Source: Halioxenophilus aromaticivorans
Lineage (GTDB): Bacteria; Pseudomonadota; Gammaproteobacteria; Pseudomonadales; Cellvibrionaceae
Assembly (NCBI RefSeq): GCF_042850945.1
Contig: NZ_AP031496.1
Location: 186,001-250,000 of the forward strand
Reading direction: 5' to 3'
DNA: 64,000 bases
Part shown: piece by piece, positions 25,590 to 34,611 of the stretch
How positions within the stretch are numbered: the stretch's first letter is position 1
Layout: each line of letters opens with the position of its first letter
Made by a program: the position numbers and the translations under genes
The notes under the pieces: generated by a model
Told to the model about the DNA's origin: nothing
Seen by the model: the letters and a program-made list of their open reading frames with translations, nothing else
Database searches by the model: none

Positions 25590-26186
25590 TTATACCATTT
25601 GGCGCTGTTGCTGATCGCCTTCTTCCACCATTTTAACGAACTCAGCCGGTATGCCGGCAACGATGGTGTTCGGCGCTACGTCTTTGGTAACCACGGAGTT
25701 GGCCGCAACAACGGCGTTTTCGCCAATGGTTACACCCGGCATAATCGAGGCACTGGCACCAATCCAGGCGTTGTTTTTTACGGTGATGGGCGCGCAGTAA
25801 GTCGAGTGCCGGAGGCTTGGCTGTGTGGGGTGGCTAATAGTAATTAAATTAACCTTAGGGCCAATGAGTACGTTATCTTCCAGTGTAATGCCGCCACGGT
25901 CTAAAAATTCGCAACAATGGTTAATAAACACATTTTTGCCAATGCGAATGTTTTTTCCATAGTCGGTGTAAAACGGCGGCAGCAGGAAAAAAGTTTTATC
26001 AATTTGGGTGCCGGTAAGGCGGGCGATAAAATCTCGTACTTTTTGCGGGCTATGGTAGCTGTTATTCAGTTCGGCGATGAGCCGCTGTGCTGAGGTAATG
26101 CGTTTGGCTATTTTTATATATTCTGGGTCTTCGGGCGAAATCAGTTCGCCTGCCAATTCGCGTTCAAAAATGTCTTTCCTTCTCAT
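25590..26186 (-). CDS. Hexapeptide-repeat O-acetyltransferase (maltose/galactoside type)
   Basis: This 198-residue protein shows left-handed beta-helix repeats (for example IRIGKNVFINHCC, ITLEDNVLIGPKVNL, ITVKNNAWIGASASIMPGVTIGENAVVAANSVVTKDV) and the ending IVAGIPAEFVK of the Maa/LacA/NodL group. These trimeric enzymes acetylate sugar hydroxyls with acetyl-CoA; the HP of ISHPTQ includes the usual catalytic His. It is probably co-transcribed with the VOC gene. A second member of this family lies at 31377-31928. Confidence 0.88.
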   Translation of the reverse strand: MRRKDIFERELAGELISPEDPEYIKIAKRITSAQRLIAELNNSYHSPQKVRDFIARLTGTQIDKTFFLLPPFYTDYGKNIRIGKNVFINHCCEFLDRGGITLEDNVLIGPKVNLITISHPTQPSLRHSTYCAPITVKNNAWIGASASIMPGVTIGENAVVAANSVVTKDVAPNTIVAGIPAEFVKMVEEGDQQQRQMV

Positions 26187-26490
26187 GATTAATCCTATCG
26201 CTTATGTCACCACAATTTATTGGTATTACGCGTGTTAAATTAACCCGAATGCCTCTAGGCGTTAAGCAATACTACTGGAGCAAGAGCCCTAATTACAAAC
26301 CATAACGTAGAATAAGACGCTAAAAATGCAACTGTGTCTACAATTAGGTTTTTCTAATTTAAAAATGGTTTAGATTCGTTATCTTTTGATTAACTATTCT
26401 TTAGTAGGCAGATTAATGCGGGGGTGGAGCACACTAGGTGTGAGGATTGTGCTGACGAGGAAGTTGCCAGGGGTGTGTCGGTACGAGTGC
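26187..26490. other. 304-bp intergenic region, nothing recognised
   Basis: This AT-rich stretch lies upstream of the acetyltransferase gene and downstream of the DUF2834 gene, both on the minus strand. It should hold the promoter for the acetyltransferase-VOC pair. I see no gene, repeat or recombination site. Confidence 0.5.
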
Positions 26491-26814
26491 TTACAGCGTG
26501 TGTTGGTCGGTGATGTGAATCTCTCGCAGCAACAAAAACAGTGGTAATCCCAAAGACACGCCAACCAAGCATGTACCTAAGGATGGCAGCCATAAGCGGG
26601 CCATATTCAGGCGTCGGCCTTCATGCCAAATAAACGCAATCAAAACCAATGCTGAAACCAATACATCTAACCAAGCAAATTGGCTAATGCTATTGCTCGA
26701 GGCAAGCTGAAACAGAAGCGTAATGTTGGGGCCTTGGCTAAACAACCAGGGGGCAAACGCGGCGAAGGGCAACACGGTGCCCAAAATACACATGCAAATA
26801 TAAAAGGCCTTCAT
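26491..26814 (-). CDS. DUF2834 family membrane protein
   Basis: This 107-residue protein has three membrane helices and the DUF2834 pattern: an N-terminal ICMCILGTVLPFAAFAPWL, the LDVLVSALVLIAFIWHEGRR middle and a final helix GTCLVGVSLGLPLFLLLRE. The family has no established function. It is followed by more than 100 bp before the next gene, so it may be transcribed alone. Confidence 0.75.
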   Translation of the reverse strand: MKAFYICMCILGTVLPFAAFAPWLFSQGPNITLLFQLASSNSISQFAWLDVLVSALVLIAFIWHEGRRLNMARLWLPSLGTCLVGVSLGLPLFLLLREIHITDQHTL

Positions 26815-26939
26815 GGTGCCACCTCAAAGCAGGCTTTAACATACTAACGCGACATTCGAGGCTAGAATGTCACCTTTTATTTCGCCCCGCCTAAACAGCC
26901 ATGCCACCGCAGGTTAAAAATTTTCGGCTTAAAAAATAA

Positions 26940-27431
26940 TCAGCTGTCGGCGAGCCACTTATACATCACTAGGGCATCAACCAATCCCAGAGTAGGGTGG
27001 CGGAAAGCCTTGGGTAATTGCCCGACGGGTTCAAAGCCCAACTTCTGCCATAGCCTAACAGCCCCGGTGTTACTTGAGGCGACAAAATTAAATTGCATGG
27101 CCAGGTACCCCAGCTCCTTGGCGAGGTTTTGTGAGTGCTCACACAGCGCGGAAGCCAGCCCTTGGCCGCGGGCCTGGGGAGCCACCATGTACCCGCAATT
27201 GCAAACGTGGGCTCCGGGCCCTGCTTGGTTAGTCTTGAGGTAATAGGTCGCCACAGTGTGCCCGTTAACTTCAGCCACATAGGTCTTTCTTGGCGCCGAT
27301 ATCCACAAGGCTAGGCCTTGCTCTTTAGTGGTGGATGGGTCGTAGGCGTAGGTTTCACCGGCTTGTACTACCGACTGGAAAATAGGCCATATGGCATCCC
27401 AGTCTTGGATGTGTGCTTCTCGGATGTGCAT
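26940..27431 (-). CDS. GNAT-family N-acetyltransferase
   Basis: This 163-residue protein is a complete GNAT enzyme with the acetyl-CoA loop VAPQARGQGLASALCEHS and the C-terminal SSNTGAVRLWQKLGFEPVG. The substrate is unknown. A cassette gene in the integron array (60327-60812) encodes a close relative with the same N-terminus plan (DWDEVWGIL versus DWDAIWPIF) and the same end (YKWL). The chromosomal and cassette copies therefore share an ancestor. Confidence 0.88.
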   Translation of the reverse strand: MHIREAHIQDWDAIWPIFQSVVQAGETYAYDPSTTKEQGLALWISAPRKTYVAEVNGHTVATYYLKTNQAGPGAHVCNCGYMVAPQARGQGLASALCEHSQNLAKELGYLAMQFNFVASSNTGAVRLWQKLGFEPVGQLPKAFRHPTLGLVDALVMYKWLADS

Positions 27432-27464
27432 TTCTTACTCGTAGTGTTCTGGCGTGCCATCACA

Positions 27465-28445
27465 TCATTGCCAGGCACGGGTTAATGCTTGATATTTTAA
27501 CGCGTGGGTTTGTTTTACCTGAGGCGCCTCAGGCCCTGCAATACCATAGGCATGAAACGCACCAGGAATGACGTGTAACTCCACAGGCACCCCACACTGA
27601 ATTAGGCGGTTACCGAAAACAAGGTTTTCATTCAAAAACAGATCCAACGCGCCAACAATCAAAAATGTGGCCGGCATTCCCGATAAATCGGTTTCCCTGG
27701 CCGGTACCGCGCCTTCGGGAGCGGATTCACCGCCGGGCTCAGCGGCCAAATAGGCTCGCCATGCAAAGTGATTGTTTTGGGCAGTCCAACTGTACTCGCC
27801 ACAATAGGGGTGGCTTACACTTAGGTGTTGGCTGCGATCATCCAGCATGGGCGCATCCAATAACAGGTGTTTAACGGGATGAGGAAGCGAGCCACGGGAG
27901 TGCAGCGCAATGGCGGCGGCCAGGCCAGCACCGGCGCTCTCGCCAATCAGTGCGATGCGAGAGGGATCAATGGCCAAACATTGCGCGTTGCTATGCAGCC
28001 AGTTCAGTGCCGATAGGCCGTCTTGTAAGGCGCTGGGGTAGGGGTGTTCCGGCGCAAGGCGGTAGGCCACAGAAACAACCACACAGCCGAGGGTTTTTGC
28101 CAGCGTCCGGTTTTGGGTGTCGTTTACACCGGGCTCGCCTAAAATGTAACCGCCACCGTGAAAATGCAATGCCACCGGTAGGTTGGTACCGCGATTTTTG
28201 GGGGTGTACATCAATGCTGGGATGTCTGGCCCTCCAAAGTCGCTGGGCAAGCGAATGGATTGGCAGTCAACCTCTAAAAGCTCCGCCGGCACATTGCCAA
28301 GCTGCAACTGCGTAGCCTGGCGGATAGCGTTGCGAACTTTGGGCAAATTACGTGTCGATAAACTGGTGCTTGGCAGCTGCGCCAAGGCAGGTCGCAGCTC
28401 CTGGGCGATCAACTGCTGGCTTATATATGGTGAGTTCTTCGCCAT
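27465..28445 (-). CDS. Alpha/beta hydrolase, hormone-sensitive-lipase family esterase
   Basis: This 326-residue esterase has the HSL/GDXG oxyanion motif HFHGGGYILGEP near residue 95, the nucleophile elbow IGESAGAGLAAAIAL near 170, the aspartate in VGALDLFLNEN and the histidine in IPGAFHAYGIAG near the C-terminus. These residues form an intact Ser-Asp-His triad. No signal peptide is visible, so it is cytoplasmic and probably hydrolyses short-chain esters. Confidence 0.9.
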   Translation of the reverse strand: MAKNSPYISQQLIAQELRPALAQLPSTSLSTRNLPKVRNAIRQATQLQLGNVPAELLEVDCQSIRLPSDFGGPDIPALMYTPKNRGTNLPVALHFHGGGYILGEPGVNDTQNRTLAKTLGCVVVSVAYRLAPEHPYPSALQDGLSALNWLHSNAQCLAIDPSRIALIGESAGAGLAAAIALHSRGSLPHPVKHLLLDAPMLDDRSQHLSVSHPYCGEYSWTAQNNHFAWRAYLAAEPGGESAPEGAVPARETDLSGMPATFLIVGALDLFLNENLVFGNRLIQCGVPVELHVIPGAFHAYGIAGPEAPQVKQTHALKYQALTRAWQ

Positions 28446-28467
28446 GGGTTGCTGCCTTACAACAACA

Positions 28468-29142
28468 TTACTGCTGAGCCAAAGCCTCTGATAAGGCCAC
28501 TATATTCTCAACGATTAAAGTCGGCTCTACGCCCCATGGATCAAATACGGCTTTCTCAGAGCGTTTAATCCAGGCGGTTTGCAGGCCCTGGGATGCAGCG
28601 CCGATGATATCAAAAGGATTGCTGGATACTAACCATGTGGCGTCTGCTGAGGATTGGGTGGTGTGTAATAGGTGCTGGTAAACCTTGGGGCTGGGCTTAA
28701 AGGTTTTGGTGGTCTCAACCGTGACAATTTCGGAAAAAAAACTGTCTAATTCGGAATGGCTCAGTAAACTTTCTACGGCCTCGGTGGTGCCATTGGAAAA
28801 CGCAAACAGTTGGTGATTGGTTTCAGCAAGAGCACTCAAACCAGGCGCCACATCCTCAAATGCGGGTAACGACAAATAGCATTCCAGCAGTACATTCTTT
28901 TGTTCCGTAGAAAGATAAACATCAAAATGTTGGCAGGTGTATTCCAAGGCCTGTTGAATGCAGTCAGAGAAGTTTACGTAGTCTTCCATAAGGCCACGTC
29001 TAAATGCGTACTCAAGTTGCTTGTCTCGCCATTGTTGCGCAAATTGTGCTGCTAAGTCGCCTAAATAGCTATGTAATTTGTTGGTAACACCTTGTGTATC
29101 TATTAAGGTGCCGTATACATCAAAAGCAAGGGTGTAAGTCAT
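28468..29142 (-). CDS. HAD-superfamily hydrolase, haloacid dehalogenase type II
   Basis: This 224-residue protein has the HAD motifs FDVYGTLIDTQG (nucleophile Asp8), FAFSNGTTEAV (motif II, S/N), the lysine in KTFKPSPKVYQ and WLVSSNPFDIIGAASQGLQTAWI (motif IV of the L-2-haloacid dehalogenase group). It may remove halogen from 2-haloacids, but several group members are phosphatases. It precedes the esterase gene by 22 bp on the same strand, suggesting an operon. Confidence 0.85.
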   Translation of the reverse strand: MTYTLAFDVYGTLIDTQGVTNKLHSYLGDLAAQFAQQWRDKQLEYAFRRGLMEDYVNFSDCIQQALEYTCQHFDVYLSTEQKNVLLECYLSLPAFEDVAPGLSALAETNHQLFAFSNGTTEAVESLLSHSELDSFFSEIVTVETTKTFKPSPKVYQHLLHTTQSSADATWLVSSNPFDIIGAASQGLQTAWIKRSEKAVFDPWGVEPTLIVENIVALSEALAQQ

Positions 29143-29529
29143 TTTAATGCACCTGGTCGTTAATAATTTAAGCTTGCTCTACTTACATTGGGTAACATTC
29201 AGCCCCCTAGTGTGAAGAATAAACGCCACAATGACAATGGCACCAAAAAACTATTGATTAATATTTGTAAATGAGTATTAGCCCTCATAGGCACAATCAA
29301 CAAAATTTTTGTGGTTATTTATGGGGCTTCTTTGCTTGGTATTTTTGAGGCGGCGCGTGGCTAATTAGGGCCGCTAAATATACAGCGGCCTTCTGAACCA
29401 GCGGCCTTATGAACTAGCAACTCATCAACAAGTCGCAATCCAAATTGGCAGTTAAGCGATTTAGTAGTAAATGACAACAGCGTTTAAATGCAACAACGCT
29501 TAATTTTTAATGCTACATTTGCTTTGGTG
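29143..29529. other. 387-bp intergenic region with a hairpin and a short direct repeat
   Basis: An inverted repeat GGCCGCT / AGCGGCC (29369-29390) is followed by two near-identical 16-base units that begin CAGCGGCCTT and end TGAAC (about 29383-29415). No gene is seen. It lies between the map stop and the start of the HAD gene, so it holds that gene's promoter. Confidence 0.5.
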
Positions 29530-30294
29530 CTATATTTGCGCGCTGGCGCGGGGCAGGGTTGCGATTATTGGGGCGGCGTCGGTAATGATAACCGTGTGCT
29601 CAAATTGCGCGGATAAATTGTTCGCATCACCCACCAAGGTCCAGCCATCATCGGCTTCTGTAACAAAAGTGCTTTTGGTTGATAAAAATGGCTCGATGGC
29701 AACAACCTGGCCACGTTTAAATACACGGCTATCTTTGCGATCAAAGTAGCTGACGATGTCTGTGGGTTCTTCGTGTAAGCTTCGCCCCACACCGTGCCCA
29801 GCGAGATTATTGATGGTTTTAAATCCGTGGGATTTAGCCGCCTTTTGCACGGCCTTGCCAATGCGGTTTATTCGATTACCTACCCGAGCCTGGGCGATGG
29901 CCTGTTTTAATGCCAAACGTGTTGCGTGGCACAAACGGGTTTTTATTTCCGTCGTTGGGGGCACTACCGTTGTGGCGCCGGTGTCGGCGTAATAACCATT
30001 AAACTCCGCGGACACATCAATATTGACGACATCACCGGCTTGAATTACACGGTCACCAGGGATGCCGTGGGCGGCCTCCTCGTTAACGCTTATGCAGGTC
30101 GCCCCTGGGAAATCGTACATTTGCCGCGGCGCAGACCTTGCCCCTAGTCGTTCTAACAGAGCTTCCCCCAGTTGGTCCAATTCCAAAGTGGTCATGCCAG
30201 GCTCAACCGCAGCTAACATCGCGTCTCTTACTTTCGCAACTATCGCGCCCGCGCTTAAAATGCCGTCAACGTCGTCTTGGCCTTGTACCGTCAT
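29530..30294 (-). CDS. map: Type I methionine aminopeptidase
   Basis: This 254-residue enzyme removes the initiator methionine from new proteins. The five metal ligands are visible: two aspartates in NIDVSAEFNGYYADTGAT, the histidine in GHGVGRSLHEEP, a glutamate in VAIEPFLST and another in QFEHTVIITD; the substrate histidine lies in EEAAHGIPGDR. It stands apart from rpsB/glnD, the usual map neighbours, so it may be a second, non-housekeeping Map. Confidence 0.92.
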   Translation of the reverse strand: MTVQGQDDVDGILSAGAIVAKVRDAMLAAVEPGMTTLELDQLGEALLERLGARSAPRQMYDFPGATCISVNEEAAHGIPGDRVIQAGDVVNIDVSAEFNGYYADTGATTVVPPTTEIKTRLCHATRLALKQAIAQARVGNRINRIGKAVQKAAKSHGFKTINNLAGHGVGRSLHEEPTDIVSYFDRKDSRVFKRGQVVAIEPFLSTKSTFVTEADDGWTLVGDANNLSAQFEHTVIITDAAPIIATLPRASAQI

Positions 30295-30481
30295 ACCTGT
30301 ATTCCAGAATCAAAGTGATATCGTTAGTGTATCGCACAAAGCTAATGGGCTAACAGAGGTACTTGAGCACAGAGGCACTTGAACTCAGAGGCACTTGGAC
30401 ATTGAATTGGGGGTGAGGTTTAGTAAATTAGAGATTACCTACAAGGGAGGCAGGAAGGGACGAAACAAGGGAGATAAATAG

Positions 30482-31021
30482 TCACTTAATTAAGTTAAGT
30501 ATTGGCTTAAACGCCGGTGAGCGGCAGTCTGCTACTAACTCAAATAGGCTCATTTCAAGGCTACTAATAGTGATGCCATTGCTGGCCAAACGCTCCAGTG
30601 CAATTTGTTTGTTATGAGGGTGACGGGAAGCGATGCAATCGGCCAGAACGTGCACTTGGTAGCCGTGCTGCTGTAGTTGCGTGGCAGTTTGAAAAACACA
30701 AATATGGGCTTCTATCCCACAAACCAACCACGCCGATTTCTGTGCATGCTCCACCGCCTCCATAAACTGCGGCTCTGCACAGCCGTTAAAGGATGTTTTG
30801 GCTATCGGCTTATTAGGCAACAACTCCTTGCGTATTTCCGGCACTGTTTGGCCGAGCTTCTCAGGGTTTTGCTCTAGCCAAACCAAAGGTAGGCCCAGTT
30901 CTTGGCCCGCGTTTATAAGGTTTTTACAAGCGGCTATGGTAGCTTGGCTATTATCTACGATCCTAGCGAGTTTGCCTTGTATATCAACGACGATAATGCC
31001 GGTGTTTTTTGCGTTCAGCAT
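30482..31021 (-). CDS. Isochorismatase-like cysteine hydrolase
   Basis: This 179-residue protein has the catalytic triad of the family: Asp in GIIVVDIQGKLA (near 13), Lys in PIAKTSFNGC (near 75) and Cys in WLVCGIEAHICVFQTA (near 115), in which the second cysteine is the expected nucleophile. The family includes nicotinamidases and related amidohydrolases such as YcaC. The substrate is unknown. It precedes the next small gene by 5 bp on the same strand in reverse order. Confidence 0.87.
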   Translation of the reverse strand: MLNAKNTGIIVVDIQGKLARIVDNSQATIAACKNLINAGQELGLPLVWLEQNPEKLGQTVPEIRKELLPNKPIAKTSFNGCAEPQFMEAVEHAQKSAWLVCGIEAHICVFQTATQLQQHGYQVHVLADCIASRHPHNKQIALERLASNGITISSLEMSLFELVADCRSPAFKPILNLIK

Positions 31022-31026
31022 ATTGG

Positions 31027-31329
31027 TTAACCGCGCTTAATCCGCACGACCTTCATATACTCAAATTCAATTCCGGCGACGGATTCATGAGCGGGGTAGT
31101 AAGTTAAATTTACGCGTGCGCCTTTTAAGTTCTGGTAGTTATCTTTACGTTTAAACTTAAAGGGTACATCACAACCTTCCACCATTAGCGAATGCAAAAT
31201 CCACTCACCTTGATCTCGTTGAGTATGCGAAGTAACTTTCATTAATTCGGTGTGTATAAGGTTTTGGTTCTTATCAACCAGCTTTTTGGGATCTGATTTC
31301 ACAGCGTTTTCCGGCAAGCGAATGGGCAT
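31027..31329 (-). CDS. Conserved small protein of unknown function
   Basis: This 100-residue basic protein begins MPIRLPENAVKSDPKKLVDK and has a beta-rich middle (GEWILHSLMVEGCDVPFKFKR, split by no obvious domain limit). It ends with MKVVRIKRG. No membrane segment or catalytic motif is visible. It lies just upstream of the isochorismatase-like gene with only 5 bp between them, so they are probably co-transcribed. Confidence 0.65.
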   Translation of the reverse strand: MPIRLPENAVKSDPKKLVDKNQNLIHTELMKVTSHTQRDQGEWILHSLMVEGCDVPFKFKRKDNYQNLKGARVNLTYYPAHESVAGIEFEYMKVVRIKRG

Positions 31330-31376
31330 TATCTGACTACAACAACGGCGTGCGTTCGAAGTATTAATTAAAGAGC

Positions 31377-31928
31377 TTACACTGTTTTTATAACCCGTGC
31401 AGGGTTACCGGCGATAACGACGTTATCTCCAAAGTTCTTGGTAACTACCGCACCAGAGGCCACCACCACGTTATTGCCCAGCGTAACTCCTGGGTTAATG
31501 GTGGCGTTGCCGCCAATCCAGCAATTGTTGCCAATGGTGATCGGCTTTCCATATTCCAATCCGCTCAAACGCTGTTTCGGATCGACAGGGTGCGTGGCGG
31601 TGTAGATACCAACCTGCGGGGCAATGGCGCAATTATCTCCAATCCGAACTTCGGCAACGTCCAATATAACGCAGCCAAAGTTGGCGTAAAAGTTTTCGCC
31701 GACGTGTATGTTTACGCCATAGTCACATTGAAAGGTAGGCTCTATGTAGATATTTGCACTGCTAGAGCCAAACAAAGAGTTGATGATTGCGGTGCGTTCT
31801 TCAGCGTTTGCCGCGCTGATGTTGTTGAAGGATTCGGTTTTAAGTCGGGCTTGTAACCGTAGCTGTACTAGCTCTTTATCTAGCGGGTTGTAAAATTCAC
31901 CGGCTAGCATCTTAGCTTTTTCGTTCAT
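31377..31928 (-). CDS. Hexapeptide-repeat sugar O-acetyltransferase (Maa-like)
   Basis: This protein of about 183 residues starts MNEKAKMLAGEFYNPLDKEL, the typical start of maltose O-acetyltransferases, which decided the ATG at 31928. It has clear left-handed beta-helix repeats (RIGDNCAIAPQVGIYTATHP, ITIGNNCWIGGNATINPG, NNVVVASGAVVTKNFGDNVV) and the ending IAGNPARVIK. It should acetylate a sugar with acetyl-CoA. It is a paralogue of 25590-26186. Confidence 0.9.
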   Translation of the reverse strand: MNEKAKMLAGEFYNPLDKELVQLRLQARLKTESFNNISAANAEERTAIINSLFGSSSANIYIEPTFQCDYGVNIHVGENFYANFGCVILDVAEVRIGDNCAIAPQVGIYTATHPVDPKQRLSGLEYGKPITIGNNCWIGGNATINPGVTLGNNVVVASGAVVTKNFGDNVVIAGNPARVIKTV

Positions 31929-31985
31929 AGTGTAATCTCGGAAGCGCACTTAGAATTATTGAATGTGTAATATCGGTGGTGTGAT

Positions 31986-32336
31986 TTAGACGCGGGGCGC
32001 AAACATAATAATTGCCATGCCGAATAGGGCCACAGTACTGCCTACAATATCCCACTGGGTTGGGCGAATGCCGTCCACCAGCCACAGCCATGCAATCGCC
32101 GTAAAGATATAAACACCGCCATAGGCCGCATAAACCCGCCCGGCTGCGGTAGGGTGCAACGACAGTAACCAGGCGAACAGCGCTAAGCAAGCAGCCGCGG
32201 GCACAAGCAACCAGGCGGAATGCCCTTGGCGTAGCCACAAATAGGGCAAATAACATCCGACTATCTCAGCAATGGCGGTTACTATAAAAAGGGCTATTGT
32301 TTTTAACACTGGCAAGTCGGGCTCCAACACAATCAC
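31986..32336 (-). CDS. ynfA: YnfA/UPF0060 family small membrane protein
   Basis: This 116-residue protein has four membrane helices and the UPF0060 signature: AEIVGCYLPYLWLRQG in the first half and GRVYAAYGGVYIFTAIAWLW in the second. The family resembles the small multidrug resistance fold and includes E. coli YnfA. The gene stands between acetyltransferase genes on the same strand; no regulator is visible nearby. Confidence 0.9.
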   Translation of the reverse strand: MIVLEPDLPVLKTIALFIVTAIAEIVGCYLPYLWLRQGHSAWLLVPAAACLALFAWLLSLHPTAAGRVYAAYGGVYIFTAIAWLWLVDGIRPTQWDIVGSTVALFGMAIIMFAPRV

Positions 32337-32365
32337 AGGCGTAAAGCGCCACAGTAGCGCAAAGC

Positions 32366-32836
32366 CTAGGAATTGTACATTGCATCACTAGCGTCCTTTT
32401 GCAGGTAGACGACTTCCGTTTTGCCGAGTAATTTGCGTGCGTATTCTTGATAGCCTCGCCGCTGGTACATGGCCAAATTTCGTGTGCTCTTAGCGCCGGT
32501 AAAGAGTCTGTAATATTCGGCCTTAGGAAAAGAGGATTCCAACGCTGCCATTAGTCTGCTGCCAAGCCCGCGGCCTTGTAGCGCAGGGATAACTGCCATG
32601 CGAGCAATAAATGCGCAACCATCCTTAAAGCTAACCTGGCCACTGGCGACAATAACTCCTTGCTGCTCAATTTTTAAAATGATTTTATGTTCAAACTCCG
32701 CCTCTAATTGAGCTAAAGATTGAGTTAAAGGCGGAATATCAAAATCATCATGCAGCTCGGCCTCAGAGCGGTAAGCTATCTTCTGCAATTGCAAAATCGC
32801 CGCTGCGTCATCGACGGTGGCCTGTGAGATATTCAT
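32366..32836 (-). CDS. GNAT-family N-acetyltransferase
   Basis: This 156-residue GNAT protein begins MNISQATVDDAAAILQLQKI and carries the acetyl-CoA motif AVIPALQGRGLGSRLMAALE followed by GAKSTRNLAMYQRRGYQEY. I chose the ATG at 32836 because the N-terminus then fits the family; the frame extends to 32938. The substrate is unknown. Confidence 0.87.
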   Translation of the reverse strand: MNISQATVDDAAAILQLQKIAYRSEAELHDDFDIPPLTQSLAQLEAEFEHKIILKIEQQGVIVASGQVSFKDGCAFIARMAVIPALQGRGLGSRLMAALESSFPKAEYYRLFTGAKSTRNLAMYQRRGYQEYARKLLGKTEVVYLQKDASDAMYNS

Positions 32837-32964
32837 AGTATAGATCTCATTTACACTGGTGTATGTACCAATGGGTGCAATGCTAGCCCTATTAATCTCA
32901 CGCTTAGACAACATGGCGGTTAAACATTTTGCATCCATGGAGCGAGCCGGCTGTTTAATGGCGG

Positions 32965-33423
32965 CTAGGTTTGGAGAAGCTTCCCAAGGCAGATGGATAG
33001 GTTGGTATACTTGTACTTGCCGTAGCTTTCAATTTTAGAGTAGCCATTACGCAGGTAAAAATTAATGGCATGGGTGTTTATTTTTCTCGTAGACAGCACT
33101 ACGGTTGTGTACCCAAGCTTTATCGCTTCTTCTTCAAGGAGGAGTAGGATTTTTGTGCCTAATCCTTTCTTCTTAGCATACATCCGCTTAAGCTCGCAGG
33201 TGCTCGCATCTAAACGTCGAAAACAGCCGCAGGCGGCTGGTGCCTGGTGAAGACGGATAATAAGGAATACGTCGGTCTGAGAATCAAAATGACTGTCTGC
33301 AAATGAACTACTGCCGTCATCACCGGTAATATCGTATAGGGTTGCATTCAACTCCTTTAGCAATGCCAACGCGGCGGGGCTTTGGGGATGTGAGCGTTCT
33401 ACGGTCTCCATCTCAAATATCAT
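32965..33423 (-). CDS. GNAT-family N-acetyltransferase
   Basis: This 152-residue protein contains a substrate-side strand with ACGCFRRLDASTCELKRMYA and a modified acetyl-CoA loop, KKKGLGTKILLLLEEEA, followed by TRKINTHAINFYLRNGYSKI. This pattern is that of small GNAT enzymes related to PaiA-type or YitI-type transferases. The substrate is unknown. Confidence 0.83.
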   Translation of the reverse strand: MIFEMETVERSHPQSPAALALLKELNATLYDITGDDGSSSFADSHFDSQTDVFLIIRLHQAPAACGCFRRLDASTCELKRMYAKKKGLGTKILLLLEEEAIKLGYTTVVLSTRKINTHAINFYLRNGYSKIESYGKYKYTNLSICLGKLLQT

Positions 33424-33565
33424 AGGTTTAAACCCTTAGCTCAGGGGTAGGCTTGCTGGTTTTAATGGCTGTGGCGGTTGCAATTAGCTACGGTGAAATC
33501 TCAAGTCATTTGAACTGTATCTGGTAACCGTCGGGGCTAACAACCGGCGTTGCCCAAAGCTATTT

Positions 33566-33970
33566 TTATCCCCCGGTATATTCGTGCAAATACGTGGGAA
33601 GTCCATCATTGATTGTACACCAGCGTGGTTTTTCACTAACCCACATGTGCCCGGTGACCACTACATTAGGTTTGTCGTCTAGCAAACCTAATCTGACTCT
33701 TAGAAATCGTTGCTCATTGTTGGTGACCACAAAAATGGGTGCAAAACACGTTTTGCAGTAATACCGAGCCTTACCGGGCCGCGATTCATACGCCACCAGA
33801 GAGCCGGATCCCTTAGTCACTTCAAACAGGCTGCGATCAACCCTGGCTACACAGGAATAATCGGCGCCACTGAGTTTTCTGCAGGTTCGGCAATAACAAT
33901 ATCGCACGCTGAGAGTATCCTTGGCGATTTGAAACTCTACTGCGTTGCAGTGGCAAGACCCTTTAATCAT
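33566..33970 (-). CDS. GFA (Gfa-like, zinc-binding CENP-V fold) family protein
   Basis: This 134-residue protein starts with the zinc motif KGSCHCNAVEF and continues with CYCRTCRKLSGA and YYCKTCFAPIF, the conserved cysteines of the GFA/CENP-V fold. The family is named after glutathione-dependent formaldehyde-activating enzyme, though most members have no proven activity. It is cytoplasmic and stands alone. Confidence 0.87.
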   Translation of the reverse strand: MIKGSCHCNAVEFQIAKDTLSVRYCYCRTCRKLSGADYSCVARVDRSLFEVTKGSGSLVAYESRPGKARYYCKTCFAPIFVVTNNEQRFLRVRLGLLDDKPNVVVTGHMWVSEKPRWCTINDGLPTYLHEYTGG

Positions 33971-34037
33971 GTCGTCCCCATGAAACCTAGCCCGCTAAAA
34001 AAAGGCCCAGCTAATCCGAACAGGCGGTATGGCTGGC

Positions 34038-34385
34038 CTATCTGTTAAGTTCGGTAATATGCCAAAGTTCACCTGCAGGCCCCCATAAGTAAATTACCTT
34101 GCCCCAGGGTTCGTTCTTTATCGGGCTATGTTTCATTTCTATGTTGGTTACGCTAGATATTACAGTCATAACATCATCTATATCATATACAACGAGTTGG
34201 AACATTAAGTTGCTGGCAAACTCTTCGTTGTAATAGCGTTGCAAAAAGAATGTGCATTGATCTTTTATAAGGATACATAAATCTGGGCCAGCTTCTTCTA
34301 AATTGAAGCCCAAAGCTAAATAAAAAGCCTTTGACTGTTCGTAATCCTTGCTTGGCACAAATGGTCGGAGATCTTTTAGTTTCAT
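34038..34385 (-). CDS. VOC (glyoxalase-like) family protein
   Basis: This 115-residue protein has the VOC pattern KDYEQSKAFYLALGFNLEEA, then CTFFLQRYYNEEFASNLMFQ and the C-terminal WGKVIYLWGPAGELWHITEL. Similar proteins are often annotated as bleomycin-resistance-like and probably bind small ligands. It is the last clear chromosomal gene before the integron array. Confidence 0.82.
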   Translation of the reverse strand: MKLKDLRPFVPSKDYEQSKAFYLALGFNLEEAGPDLCILIKDQCTFFLQRYYNEEFASNLMFQLVVYDIDDVMTVISSVTNIEMKHSPIKNEPWGKVIYLWGPAGELWHITELNR

Positions 34386-34611
34386 AGTGTGGTCTGTAAT
34401 TTAGGAAAGCACAACAGAGTTGGACGGTCGCAACATGGCGGAAAGTACCCTAAACAGTCTAAGGCATAGTAGATTATCGTGCACGATATTTTACGGCACC
34501 TACTTCCAGCCGGTATCGTCACTCTTGCCGTTTTCTGGGCCAATAAAAGTCGAAACCTTTTCTGCTATTAACCCGGTGAGGGTATATATCTGATATAATT
34601 CTCGGACGAAT
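34386..34611. other. Intergenic junction between chromosome and eroded array end
   Basis: No gene or attC is recognised. The stretch leads into the in-frame 5' part of the IS630-like transposase, which lacks a normal start codon, so one end of that element lies here. I could not define its terminal repeat. Confidence 0.4.

Noticed and set aside
23502..34385. attC sites between the small chromosomal genes
   Set aside because: A few TAAC motifs occur, for example near 24514, but none is paired with a TTGTTA box and a central hairpin.
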